Source: a virus. From it: a DNA stretch of 36,438 bases. The notes below the pieces were generated by a model that was not told the DNA's origin, did no database searches, and saw nothing but the letters and a program-made list of their open reading frames with translations. The stretch is taken from positions 1 to 36,438 of the IMG/VR virus record IMGVR_UViG_3300036852_000183. The stretch is one strand, 5' to 3'. Shown piece after piece: positions 13,512 through 20,043 of this stretch (positions are counted from its first letter, which is position 1; every line of letters starts with the position of its first letter). Both the position numbers and the translations under genes were made by a program.

Positions 13512-13783
13512 CTCACCTGGAAATCGGAACCATTCTCAGCCATCGCACCAAAGAGGGGATGATCGAATTGGTGCTCAACGGCGAGAAGACGCAGATGGAC
13601 ATCCCGAAGGCGAAGGAAGTGCTCGGGATGCTCAGCGGCGCGATCGAGGCGGCCGTGTCTGACACGCTGATCTATCGCTTCCTGACGTCCAAGGTGGGCC
13701 TGAGCGAAGACAAGGCCGCGGCTGCGCTTATGGACTTTCGAGAACTGCGCCAGGGCTCTCGCGAGACGGTGTATCCGAACTGA
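13508..13783 (+). CDS. Hypothetical protein
   Basis: 91 aa: a short beta-hairpin region (IGTILSHRTKEGMIELVLNG) and then helices (AKEVLGMLSGAIEAAVSDTL). GTG start by GTGA overlap. Unrecognised. Confidence 0.5.
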   Translation: MTHLEIGTILSHRTKEGMIELVLNGEKTQMDIPKAKEVLGMLSGAIEAAVSDTLIYRFLTSKVGLSEDKAAAALMDFRELRQGSRETVYPN

Positions 13784-13791
13784 GGTGAGGC

Positions 13792-14046
13792 ATGGAAACA
13801 GACTGTTACATGGAGTCCAGGCCAACGTTCTGGCAGCGCACGAAGTGGGGGATCTGGAAGGCGCCGCATCGCCCGCTGATCACGAACGACCCGCGCACGT
13901 ACGTTACGGTGGAAATGCACACAGCGATCGGGTGGCGAGATCGCATCGGCGTGCTGCTGTTAGGGCGCATACGAAGCACGGTGCTGGTCTACACCGACGT
14001 GGAAGTAAAGCAGGCCGAGAGTCGTGCCGTCACGTGGGTTGAATAG
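13792..14046 (+). CDS. Hypothetical protein
   Basis: 84 aa with a strong SD (GAGGTGAGGC) before the ATG. Aromatic and basic N-terminus (TFWQRTKWGIWKAPHRPL) followed by beta-type segments (YVTVEMHTAIGW, STVLVYTDVEV). Unrecognised; a second frame at 13785 is a shadow. Confidence 0.5.
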   Translation: METDCYMESRPTFWQRTKWGIWKAPHRPLITNDPRTYVTVEMHTAIGWRDRIGVLLLGRIRSTVLVYTDVEVKQAESRAVTWVE

Positions 14047-14142
14047 CGAATCAACTCATTGCTCTACGCGGTAGCTTGTTCTAAACGCTTCACGGCTGTC
14101 GGTGGTCGCGACTGATTCTGATCTTTTTCTGAGGCTGTTCTG

Positions 14143-14442
14143 ATGTCTGATGCTGTGCCCTCTCCGGCGGGCGAGGCCCGGAGGACGCTGAGAGACTACT
14201 GCGAGCATTTGGCCGAGTGCGGGATCTGGAAGTGTGCCGTCACGTTCGGCGCCGAGCGTTGCAACGGGCGACAGTTCGATGAGTTCCACTACGCGGGCGC
14301 GGCTGACAGCCACTCGTTCGTCGCCGGTGTTTGCACCTGTGGCCTGGATGCTCTCTTAGCCGCCGATCCCCTCCCAGCCGAGGACGGGACAGAGAAAGAA
14401 CGTCATGCGCGCGTGGACGGCAAAGCTGATGCCCGCCCATAG
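14143..14442 (+). CDS. Hypothetical protein with LLAAxPLP tail
   Basis: 99 aa, GAGG eight bases before the ATG. Cys pairs (HLAECGIWKCAV, GVCTCGL) suggest metal binding. The end, DALLAADPLPAEDGTEKERH then ARVD, is clearly related to residues 385-411 of the mosaic protein at 15398 (LLAAQPLPGG ... EKHDTRVD). The upstream 96 bp (14047-14142) hold only this SD and no clear promoter. Confidence 0.5.
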   Translation: MSDAVPSPAGEARRTLRDYCEHLAECGIWKCAVTFGAERCNGRQFDEFHYAGAADSHSFVAGVCTCGLDALLAADPLPAEDGTEKERHARVDGKADARP

Positions 14443-14836
14443 CCCTACCGCGGCCAGCGTCTGGGCGCTATCAGCAGATGAAGAGCGCGACGTGATGGCG
14501 TTCGATCCGTGGGGTGAGCGAGATGCGACCTACCGCACCCTACGAAGTTCGTTCGTAGTAGTCCGGTCGGCGCATCAGTGCGCCATTTGTTTTGGTCCCA
14601 TCGCGACAGGCGAGCGGGTGTGGTCGAAGTCTGAAGTTGACGATGGCAAGGCCAAGACATTCCGGTTCTGCGCTGAGTGCTGCTGGTGCATTGCGCATCG
14701 TTATGACGAAAACGAGGACGACCCGCACTTCGGGTTTATGCGCATGGAAGAACGCTGGGAAATAGGCTCCGGGCGGGCGCGCGAAGAACAACAGTCGTCC
14801 GCCGCGGTAGGGCAACGTGGGAGTCACACTGATTGA
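14405..14836 (+). CDS. Zinc-finger-like protein
   Basis: 143 aa from ATG 14405, or 113 aa from ATG 14495 (MAFDPWGERDATYRTLRSSF), which I find at least as likely since it avoids overlap with the upstream gene. CAICFGPIATGERV and CAECCWC form a two-knuckle treble-clef or LIM-like pattern. Its TGA stop lies inside the -35 box of the following promoter. Confidence 0.5.
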   Translation: MRAWTAKLMPAHSPTAASVWALSADEERDVMAFDPWGERDATYRTLRSSFVVVRSAHQCAICFGPIATGERVWSKSEVDDGKAKTFRFCAECCWCIAHRYDENEDDPHFGFMRMEERWEIGSGRAREEQQSSAAVGQRGSHTD

Positions 14837-14860
14837 CCACGCGCGCCAAGTCTTTATATT
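14833..14860 (+). promoter_or_regulatory. Second internal promoter
   Basis: TTGACC (14833-14838), 16-nt spacer, TATATT (14855-14860): both boxes 5/6. It lies in an AT-rich island unlike its surroundings, with a predicted start near 14867 and AAGGA before ATG 14895. As at 12366, the upstream gene's TGA is embedded in the -35 box. Confidence 0.6.
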
Positions 14861-14898
14861 TCTTGTATTTACCGAGGACGGGAAGGACCAGTAGATGA
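14833..14898 (+). CDS. TTRAKS leader micro-ORF, copy 1
   Basis: TTG-start frame of 21 aa, TTRAKSLYFLYLPRTGRTSR after the initiator, whose start overlaps the upstream stop (TTGA) and whose TGA overlaps the next ATG (ATGA). A paralogue at 18115 begins with the same TTRAKS and has the same junctions. The TTG doubles as the -35 box, so transcripts from the local promoter would lack it; it would be read only from upstream transcription. Coding is supported by the parallel copy, not by an SD. Confidence 0.35.
   Translation: MTTRAKSLYFLYLPRTGRTSR
14834..14852. repeat. 19-bp junction repeat, copy 1
   Basis: TGACCACGCGCGCCAAGTC begins exactly at the stop codon of the upstream gene. Copy 2 at 18116-18134 differs at one base (C to G at position 14 of the repeat). 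Confidence 0.6.
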
Positions 14899-15401
14899 GC
14901 GAGCGATTGCTGTCGAAGCTGTTCCGCCACGAAGAAATCAACGGCGCGAACCGGTGCCCGACCTACCTGCATCGTTGGGCGCTGTTCCAGCCGCGGCGGC
15001 CCAAGTGGCTCTGGCGAGGGTTTGGGATCTACCTGCACAAGTTCGTCGGCGACGACTGGAGCCGCGATCTGCACGATCATCCGAAGCGATTCATCAGCAT
15101 CGGGCTCAAGGGTTCCTATCGGGAATGGACGTTCAACGAGCGGGCGGCGACGTGTCCGTGTCCGGAAGAGCACGAACACATCATGGCGACGGACTATCAC
15201 GCGCCGTGGGTGCGGACATTCCCCGCAAGTCACATTCACCGGATCGTGTTGGTGGACGACAGGCAGCCGTGCTGGACGCTCGTCATCGTGCTCTGGCACG
15301 TCCGCGAGTGGGGCTTTTGGCATCGCGGCAGCTTCATGCCCTGGCGTGGCTACGTGGCCCAAGGTAATGCTATCGCCGACGAACGAAAGGCGTGCCCATG
15401 A
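14895..15401 (+). CDS. Cupin-like phage protein
   Basis: 168 aa. The run YLHRWALFQP, FGIYLHKFVGDDWSRDLHDH, SIGLKGSYREWTF, YHAPWVRTFPASHIHRIVL and WTLVIVLWHVREWGFW is a beta-barrel pattern with clustered His (LHDHP, HIHRI) that could bind a metal, as in cupins. Such proteins are common, functionally unexplained phage accessory genes. It is the first SD-led gene downstream of a good promoter. Confidence 0.6.
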   Translation: MSERLLSKLFRHEEINGANRCPTYLHRWALFQPRRPKWLWRGFGIYLHKFVGDDWSRDLHDHPKRFISIGLKGSYREWTFNERAATCPCPEEHEHIMATDYHAPWVRTFPASHIHRIVLVDDRQPCWTLVIVLWHVREWGFWHRGSFMPWRGYVAQGNAIADERKACP

Positions 15402-17230
15402 CGATGTTTAACCCCTCCCCCGGTGCCGCGCCGTCCCCAGCCAGGAAGAAGCTGATCGAGGACATTCTGTGGCTGGAAAGCTTCTACACCTACGCGAACA
15501 CAGAGCAGCCGAGCCTGGCCAACAGCGAGGAATGGCAAACGGTCAAGGAGGCGGCGCTCGCGGCACCTTCGAAGATTGATACGCCAGCCGGTGAAGCGAC
15601 CAATCATGAGTTGGCGGCGTTGCTACGTAAGTGGTGCAAGCCGTATCCGTCCGGCGAGTGCTGTATGTGCCAGTCGCCACCTGAAGAATATTGCGACGAA
15701 GAATGCAAGGTGCCGGCGCTGATGTTGATGGCGAACAGGCTCGAACAGGCAGCGCTCGCGGCGTCCCCTGTCTCCCATGTTCAAGCCGAGACACGCGAAG
15801 AGTTACTCGATCAACTCGGTCCAGTCGCGCCAGTCGCGGAAGAGTTGATGCGCCGCATGGCGGTCTCCCCGGCTGATCCCGCGCCCGTGGCGTGGTGTGC
15901 TTTTGCGCATGCGAATGCTGGCCAGACCTGCCGCGAGCTCAGGCCGGGCGATTCGGCGAGTTGGTGTCACGGCTGCGATCCCGCCATCCAGAGAGAGCAG
16001 TATTTGGCAATCAATAAGTGCCCGAACCACGGCTTCTACTCGATCACTGTTGAAGACGACGACACAGGGACGCGCGTCACGCCCTCTAAGTGCTGCGGAC
16101 GCTGGGACACCGTTAAGCGTTGGAAAGTGTCACAGTGCGATCTCGCATCCCTCCTCGCCGCTCAGTCACAGCCCGCGCCCGTGGCGTCCCCATCGGTGAG
16201 AGAGCAGCTAACCTTCGAGGCATTCAGCGCGGCCAATCTGGAGCGGTGTGAGAGTCCTGAAGGGTTCGCCCACGACCTTCACGCGTGGTCAGCGTCCGAC
16301 TGGATGACGGCCCTGGTCGGTGAGGTTGGGGAGGCAGCGAACATCATCAAGAAGCTGAATCGCTATCGTGACGGCGCACGCGGGAACAATGAGTCCGAGG
16401 ATGCGCTGCGCGTGAAGCTCCGCAAGGAATTGGGCGACGTGTTCGTCTATCTCGACCTGATTTGCATATCACAAGGCTTCACAGTGCGCGATGCTGCGGT
16501 CGAAGTATTCAACGACAAGTCGCGGCAAATTGGCTACCCAGTTCTGCTCGCCGCTCAGCCACTCCCCGGAGGCGTCAAGCCCCCAGTCCAGGACGAACAG
16601 GAAAAGCACGATACGCGCGTGGACAGTTTGAGCTTCGCCAACTCACCGCTCGCAACGACCGCAGGGTCGAACGAGGTGCCTCCGTCGCCTGCTCATACAC
16701 GTCTCATGGTGCCGCCCATCAATGGCGAGTTCGTCAACGCGAAGGCCGCGCACTGGACTATGGTGAGCGTCTACAGCCGCGAGATGGACCTGATCGGGCG
16801 ACGCGATTTCGCTGTGCATGTCGAAACAGAGGAACCGCGTAACGAAGCCCAAGAGCGCGTCGTTCGCCGCGGCAATCGCTACTACCCGACAACGGTGACG
16901 ATAGATGTTGGTGATGCCGACGTGTGGATGCATCCGGCCGAAGCACGCGAACTAGCCGCGTATCTTATTGAGGCGGCAGATGTGGCCGACGCCTGCGATT
17001 TACCAGACGGCGACAAATGCGGGCACTGGGCACCCTGCGACTGCGAGCAGGCTGTCGCGAAGGACAGCGCGGGCTCGTTACTGGACTCGCATCCCAACGA
17101 TGGCCGCGTGGAAAACAAGAACGACTCTCTTGATCAGGCCCGAGCCGACGCCTACTCCCAGGGCGGCACCGACCTCGCGCGAGGCGTGAAACCAGCGGCG
17201 GCCACGGAGCGGAAGGAGCCGACGCCATGA
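15398..17230 (+). CDS. 610-aa mosaic accessory protein with a MazG-like domain
   Basis: ATG 15398 overlaps the previous stop; positions below count from GTG 15392, two codons earlier. Region A (20-125) is helical with Cys pairs (CCMC, CDEEC). Region B (165-255) is Cys-rich (CAFAHANAGQTC, WCHGC, KCPNHG, KCCGRW). Region C (270-383) resembles an all-alpha MazG-type NTP pyrophosphohydrolase, with E311-x2-E314 in GEVGEAANIIKKL and E346-x2-D349 in KELGDVFVYLDL. Region D (440-535) is a beta/alpha unit. They are separated by look-alike linkers ALAASP, LLAAQSQPAPVAS, LLAAQPLP and SLLDSHPN. It seems to be a concatenation of cassettes that usually occur separately. A MazG domain would hydrolyse NTPs or an alarmone; the substrate is unknown. 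Confidence 0.65.
   Translation: MTMFNPSPGAAPSPARKKLIEDILWLESFYTYANTEQPSLANSEEWQTVKEAALAAPSKIDTPAGEATNHELAALLRKWCKPYPSGECCMCQSPPEEYCDEECKVPALMLMANRLEQAALAASPVSHVQAETREELLDQLGPVAPVAEELMRRMAVSPADPAPVAWCAFAHANAGQTCRELRPGDSASWCHGCDPAIQREQYLAINKCPNHGFYSITVEDDDTGTRVTPSKCCGRWDTVKRWKVSQCDLASLLAAQSQPAPVASPSVREQLTFEAFSAANLERCESPEGFAHDLHAWSASDWMTALVGEVGEAANIIKKLNRYRDGARGNNESEDALRVKLRKELGDVFVYLDLICISQGFTVRDAAVEVFNDKSRQIGYPVLLAAQPLPGGVKPPVQDEQEKHDTRVDSLSFANSPLATTAGSNEVPPSPAHTRLMVPPINGEFVNAKAAHWTMVSVYSREMDLIGRRDFAVHVETEEPRNEAQERVVRRGNRYYPTTVTIDVGDADVWMHPAEARELAAYLIEAADVADACDLPDGDKCGHWAPCDCEQAVAKDSAGSLLDSHPNDGRVENKNDSLDQARADAYSQGGTDLARGVKPAAATERKEPTP
15878..16187. repeat. Exact 16-bp direct repeats at linker positions
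   Basis: CCCGCGCCCGTGGCGT occurs at 15878-15893 and 16172-16187, both encoding PAPVA in the same frame within the mosaic gene. A second pair, CTCGCCGCTCAGYCAC at 16154-16169 and 16547-16562, encodes LAAQ in both copies. These repeats sit at boundaries between domains. Confidence 0.6.
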
Positions 17231-17454
17231 GCACAGAGCAAGACGGAGAGTGCCCGCGTTGCTGGCTGCCCAACGGGCACGCTGGGTCGTGTGACCACCC
17301 AATCCAGAGGGATTGGGCTCCACATGTCGTGAGGGTGATCGGTGGCTTACTGCTCCTCTATGTCGTGAGCAGGCCCGAGGCGGAATGGCGCGCGTTCGCC
17401 ATGGGGGCGGCCGGCGTGTGGATACTACGGATACTGATGCCGAGGTGGTTCTGA
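17227..17454 (+). CDS. Small protein with Cys/His motif and membrane helices
   Basis: 75 aa. CPRCWLPNGHAGSCDHP at the N-terminus could bind zinc. Two hydrophobic stretches follow (VIGGLLLLYVV and AFAMGAAGVWILRILM). ATGA and TGATG overlaps with its neighbours. Unknown function. Confidence 0.5.
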   Translation: MSTEQDGECPRCWLPNGHAGSCDHPIQRDWAPHVVRVIGGLLLLYVVSRPEAEWRAFAMGAAGVWILRILMPRWF

Positions 17455-17846
17455 TGGTGCCTGATGTGTCCCCCGCCTCCGTAGAGCGGCTGATCGAAGA
17501 ACTGAAGCGGTATCACCACGTCTCAGATGACTGCTGGTATTCCTGTCCGCTCAGCGACGAAGGCTGCTGTAACCACGATGAGACTGGCTGCACCTGTGGA
17601 GCCACTACCCATAACGAGCAAGTTGATGCGGCTCTAGAAGCCGTGCGCGCCCTCCTCGCCGAGCGAGACGCATGGAAAGACCAAGCCGAGGACGATCAAG
17701 CGGACGCACGACGTGACCGCGAGTTGCGGCAGCACGCCCAAGCCGAGCGAGACGCCGCCGTAGCGCTCTTGCGCAATGTGAACCCGAACAGCTACCCGGT
17801 AATCGCGGCGTGGCTGGCTGCCCGCGACGCGAAGGAGCAGGGATGA
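17454..17846 (+). CDS. Ead/Ea22-like accessory protein
   Basis: 130 aa. YHHVSDDCWYSCPLSDEGCC, then CTCGATTHNEQVDAAL, is a pattern I recall from many phage accessory proteins of the Ead/Ea22 group (DDCWYSCP ... CxCGAxxHNxxVD). A long charged coiled coil (ERDAWKDQAEDDQADARRDR) follows. Start by TGATG overlap. Function unknown. Confidence 0.55.
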   Translation: MVPDVSPASVERLIEELKRYHHVSDDCWYSCPLSDEGCCNHDETGCTCGATTHNEQVDAALEAVRALLAERDAWKDQAEDDQADARRDRELRQHAQAERDAAVALLRNVNPNSYPVIAAWLAARDAKEQG

Positions 17847-18118
17847 GCATGTTCGTCGCTGGCTTGTCCGGGTTTCTCGGCGGTGTGACGCTCATGACCT
17901 ACGCCGCTGCGCGTGTTTACGAAGGCGCGGACCGTCCGTTCGTGGCGGTGGGCTTCACCTTCGCGTTCCTCATTGTTGGCGGCTTCCAGGCTTATTATAT
18001 CCGCCAGGGCGAGCGCCGAGACGAACGCCGCGAGATCGAACGCGAGTATGAACGGTTGTTGGAGGCACGACGAGCCGACGACGCGGTAGCTCGCTCCGTT
18101 GGAGGCAGCACGACATGA
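17843..18118 (+). CDS. Membrane protein with charged tail
   Basis: 91 aa, two hydrophobic segments (FVAGLSGFLGGVTLMTYAAA, FVAVGFTFAFLIVGGFQAYY) and a highly charged helix (RRDERREIEREYERLLEARR). The size and topology are holin-like, but it lies in the accessory region, not a lysis cassette. Starts and ends in ATGA overlaps. Confidence 0.5.
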   Translation: MSMFVAGLSGFLGGVTLMTYAAARVYEGADRPFVAVGFTFAFLIVGGFQAYYIRQGERRDERREIEREYERLLEARRADDAVARSVGGSTT

Positions 18119-18186
18119 CCACGCGCGCGAAGTCGTGCTCTGTCTGTTCTTTGACGTTCTCCACCCCAGGGAGGTCCACCCCATGA
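18115..18186 (+). CDS. TTRAKS leader micro-ORF, copy 2
   Basis: A 23-aa frame starting MTTRAKSCSVCSLTF and ending in PGRSTP. The ATG overlaps the upstream stop and the TGA overlaps ATG 18183 of the next gene. It shares its first seven codons' product and the 19-bp repeat with copy 1 at 14833, while the downstream bases have diverged. A CSVC pair is present here but not in copy 1. Confidence 0.4.
   Translation: MTTRAKSCSVCSLTFSTPGRSTP
18116..18134. repeat. 19-bp junction repeat, copy 2
   Basis: TGACCACGCGCGCGAAGTC, 18/19 identical to 14834-14852 and again starting at the upstream gene's stop codon. Unlike copy 1, no -10 box follows, and TTGACC has become ATGACC. Confidence 0.6.
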
Positions 18187-18377
18187 GCCGTACGCCGCAC
18201 GGCTCCGAGAAGGTGCAATGCCCCTCCTGTGGGGCCTGGCACACGTTGGTCATGGACTCTCGAGGGCCACTTCGCCTCCGCATGTGCGACTGTGGCAAAC
18301 GCCTCCTAACCCGCGAAGTGCTCGAGGACGCGGATTATCCGAAGCACACGATCACCGCCGCCACGATCACGAAATAA
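18183..18377 (+). CDS. Small zinc-ribbon protein
   Basis: 64 aa from ATG 18183 with GGGAGG upstream. CPSCGAWHTL and CDCGKRLL form one zinc ribbon. It is the last gene of the accessory block. Confidence 0.55.
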   Translation: MSRTPHGSEKVQCPSCGAWHTLVMDSRGPLRLRMCDCGKRLLTREVLEDADYPKHTITAATITK

Positions 18378-18385
18378 TTACGAAC

Positions 18386-18403
18386 CGCCCAAGCTCTTGG
18401 GCG
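18386..18403 (+). other. Hairpin after the accessory block
   Basis: CGCCCAA and TTGGGCG (7 bp) around the loop GCTC, just 9 bases after the zinc-ribbon stop. No T-run follows, so it may be a weak or factor-dependent end signal. The rest of 18404-18478 contains no gene or promoter I can support. Confidence 0.4.
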
Positions 18404-18478
18404 CGACTCAGCTACTGCCACTTCAGAATGTGTACCTAGGCGTGTTCTCACAGGACGCGCCGGAGGTGTCGCGCCCAT

Positions 18479-18703
18479 TTGAAGCTTACGGTGCCTGCGC
18501 TGTCGTCCGTGCTTCCGATTGAGCTCCCACGCGATCAGCACTGTGACGTCATTCTCGACAGCGAGGGCCGATTCCTCAGGCTCGTCGAGACGATGCCGCC
18601 GCAAATCAACTTCGAACGCTTCCCAGCGCCTACCCGAGCGATCGAGGCGCAATGGCGCGCTGAGGAATGGGCTGAAGCGCAGGCTAAGTGGTGGAAATCG
18701 TGA
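18479..18703 (+). CDS. Hypothetical protein upstream of TerS
   Basis: 74 aa from TTG 18479 (GGAGG 12 nt upstream; GTG 18491 is an alternative). LPIELPRDQHCDVILDSEGR, then FERFPAPTRAIEAQWRAEEW. Its stop overlaps the TerS GTG. Conserved position suggests a small packaging-region protein, but no family is recognised. Confidence 0.45.
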   Translation: MKLTVPALSSVLPIELPRDQHCDVILDSEGRFLRLVETMPPQINFERFPAPTRAIEAQWRAEEWAEAQAKWWKS

Positions 18704-19188
18704 GCGACACCGCCCTCGCCGAGCGCCCCACAGACACACCCGAAGTCGAAACACGCAGTTCACGTGCGGACGGCAAAGGCCGCAGGCTCACCCACCGCGA
18801 AGTCAGCACCATCCTCCAACTCGCCGAGATCGGCAAGAACATCCCAGAGATCGCCCAAGTCGTAGATTGCTCAGTCTCTACCGTCCACAGCACGCTTGAG
18901 AAATACGCCGACAACCGCTCTCTCGCACGCCGGAAACTTGAAGGCGGAGCGACCAAACTCGTCGATACCGTGCTGCAGACGAAAGACGCCGCGACGGCTC
19001 TGCGAGCCCTTGGAAAGCTGGATGTCGTTCGTGATGAACAAGATAGAGGCGGCACGAACATCGCGATTGTGATTGGGCAACCCGGGCAGGCGCTACAGCC
19101 ACCGAGTATTCAGATAGCCTCTGGAACAGAAATCAGACCACTTTCGCCTACGAACATCAGTGACTTAGCCTGTGGAAAACATGGCTAA
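18700..19188 (+). CDS. Terminase small subunit candidate
   Basis: 162 aa. After a disordered N-terminus, residues about 30-75 (LTHREVSTILQLAEIGKNIP, EIAQVVDCSVSTVHSTLEKY) form a helix-turn-helix, followed by helices (LARRKLEGGATKLVDTVLQT, ALRALGKLDVVRDEQ) and a beta-like NIAIVIGQPG end. This is the make-up of small terminase subunits, which recognise the packaging site. It lies just upstream of TerL, with three small genes between. The HTH is clear; the TerS role is inferred. Confidence 0.65.
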   Translation: MSDTALAERPTDTPEVETRSSRADGKGRRLTHREVSTILQLAEIGKNIPEIAQVVDCSVSTVHSTLEKYADNRSLARRKLEGGATKLVDTVLQTKDAATALRALGKLDVVRDEQDRGGTNIAIVIGQPGQALQPPSIQIASGTEIRPLSPTNISDLACGKHG

Positions 19189-19212
19189 CGTCGAGATGTG
19201 GGTCGCATAGTA

Positions 19213-19458
19213 ATGGATTACGTTAACCGCGAAAAGGCCAATGAAAATGGGGGAGCTGCACCGTGTGGAGACACGCCAGGCCCCCGTCAAGCCGGCGCGG
19301 CAACGGTGCGGGAGGCTCCAGCCCTACCCCTGCCTGTGCGCCCTAGTCGTGAAGACCAGTTTGCGGTGATGGTTGTTATGGAGCATGGCTTCGCGGATGG
19401 CACATTGGAGAAATCCTTAGGACAAATGACACCTATCCAGCGCACGGCTGAGCTGTGA
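19213..19458 (+). CDS. Hypothetical protein
   Basis: 81 aa, start ATG 19213 uncertain (weak SD). The C-terminal half (REDQFAVMVVMEHGFADGTL, EKSLGQMTPIQRTAEL) looks like a folded helix pair, and its TGA overlaps the next ATG. A 42-codon frame from 19241 overlaps it in another phase and is less likely. Confidence 0.4.
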   Translation: MDYVNREKANENGGAAPCGDTPGPRQAGAATVREAPALPLPVRPSREDQFAVMVVMEHGFADGTLEKSLGQMTPIQRTAEL

Positions 19459-19724
19459 TGTCTCGATTCTGGCCATTTGGTCGTGCGAAGGCGGTAGAGG
19501 CGCCCGTTGAGTCGGCGCGGGACACGGCGGAGGTTCCAGCCCTGGCGGTGTGGGACGGCGCGGTGACGTGGACCTCGGTCCCGCCGGCTGAGCCCGAGCC
19601 GCGTCGGTACTGCGAGGTGACGCGGGTGAAGGGCGTGGGTGAGTTTCATGCGGTGTGCGACGTGGGGTTGAAGAAAGCGCCGGAGGGTGGCGTGGTGATC
19701 CGGACGGGGCACTGGGTTGTTTAG
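19458..19724 (+). CDS. Hypothetical protein
   Basis: 88 aa (SRFWPFGRAKAVEAPVESAR, then CEVTRVKGVGEFHAVCDVGL, VVIRTGHWVV). Small beta-rich protein in the packaging region. TGATG overlap at the start. Unrecognised. Confidence 0.45.
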   Translation: MSRFWPFGRAKAVEAPVESARDTAEVPALAVWDGAVTWTSVPPAEPEPRRYCEVTRVKGVGEFHAVCDVGLKKAPEGGVVIRTGHWVV

Positions 19725-20043
19725 TACGCCGTATGGGTTGCGGGTCGCGCAGGGGACGAGTGGGGCGGGTGCGGCGGTGACGGTGACGGTGAGTGGGGTC
19801 ACGGGGCAGACGCACTACCTGCATGGGGTGCAGTGGTCGTATTCGGCGGCGCCGACGGGCGGGCGCTTGACGTCGGTGGGGCTGGTGGGGGACGACCTGG
19901 ACGTGGACGTGACGGCGGCGGGACCGGACGCGGTGGAGTGCTTTGGGGTGCCTGGGGCGTCGGGGGGATCGGTGGCGGTGACCTTGGCGGCGCCTGGGGG
20001 CGCGGTGGTGGGGAAGGTGACCGTGGTGTATCGGACGATCTGA
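19717..20043 (+). CDS. Small beta-rich protein before TerL
   Basis: 108 aa from TTG 19717 (TTG 19738 is possible). Val/Thr/Gly-rich beta pattern (AAVTVTVSGVTGQTHYLHGV, VAVTLAAPGGAVVGKVTVVY) of the kind seen in phage decoration or fibre domains. The DNA is extremely rich in G (GTG/GGG codons), unlike its neighbours. Its stop overlaps the TerL ATG. Confidence 0.5.
   Translation: MFSTPYGLRVAQGTSGAGAAVTVTVSGVTGQTHYLHGVQWSYSAAPTGGRLTSVGLVGDDLDVDVTAAGPDAVECFGVPGASGGSVAVTLAAPGGAVVGKVTVVYRTI

Noticed and set aside
17843-18118. Two-helix membrane protein as the phage holin
   Set aside because: The topology fits, but there is no endolysin or spanin nearby and it lies among accessory genes, so a lysis role is not supported.
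19833-20042. 70-codon upstream extension of the TerL frame
   Set aside because: Low-complexity Gly-rich translation overlapping a better frame; ATG 20043 has the TGATG junction typical of this genome.
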